Below are positions 6,908 through 6,928 of a DNA stretch of 6,928 bases, piece by piece. The stretch is from the NCBI GenBank assembly GCA_002900535.1, contig MUGC01000151.1:1-6928 (forward strand). The letters run 5' to 3'. The stretch is from Thermoplasmata archaeon M9B1D. GTDB lineage: Archaea > Thermoplasmatota > E2 > DHVEG-1. The notes beneath the pieces were generated by a model. The model was not told where the DNA came from. It did not search any database and was given only the letters and a program-made list of their open reading frames with translations. Position 1 is the first letter of the stretch. Each line of letters begins with the position of its first letter. The translations under genes and the position numbers were made by a program.

Positions 6908-6928
6908 ATTTATTTTTTCCTCTTTTTT
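6908..6928 (+). terminator. T-rich terminator after the peptidase gene
   Basis: Two runs of six T (6913-6918 and 6923-6928), separated by CCTC, follow directly on the TAA. No hairpin precedes them. Archaeal RNA polymerase terminates on such T-runs without a stem-loop. The window ends here, so the full extent is not visible. Confidence 0.5.

Overview
The window is strongly AT-rich and holds two divergently transcribed genes. They are separated by about 230 bp of intergenic DNA (roughly 5252-5479). An archaeal origin fits best. The rightward gene has a TTTAAATAT element centred 29 bp before its ATG and no Shine-Dalgarno sequence, which is the arrangement of an archaeal leaderless promoter. Its stop codon is followed by T-runs with no evident hairpin, as in archaeal terminators. 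Secreted gingipain-type (C25) peptidases are known from sediment Euryarchaeota related to Thermoplasmata. There is no rRNA or other marker gene here, so the lineage is an inference.

Left three quarters (1-5251, minus strand): one enormous coiled-coil protein of at least 1,750 residues whose C-terminus lies beyond the left edge. About 1,040 residues of almost uninterrupted coil come first, with no cysteine and a single proline. A PAS domain follows (2120-1791), then about 370 residues of coil, a second PAS domain (671-342), and more coil running off the window. The reading frame is broken once, near 3266-3290, by a -1 shift. The coil resumes at once in the new frame, and the residues just after the break match a repeat copy encoded upstream, so this is one gene with a frameshift (mutation or sequence error) and not two genes. 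The gene grew by internal duplication: the two PAS blocks align without a gap at a fixed offset of 1,449 bp, and the N-terminal coil carries degenerate repeats, including a 378-bp pair.

Right quarter (5480-6907, plus strand): a complete 475-residue secreted cysteine peptidase of the gingipain family. It has a signal peptide, a catalytic His in a GHG motif and a catalytic Cys, but no propeptide and no C-terminal sorting or anchor domain.

The genes share an intergenic region but have no demonstrated functional link. One is a cytosolic sensor or scaffold and the other an exported protease. Nothing in the window is an RNA gene, CRISPR array or recognisable mobile element.
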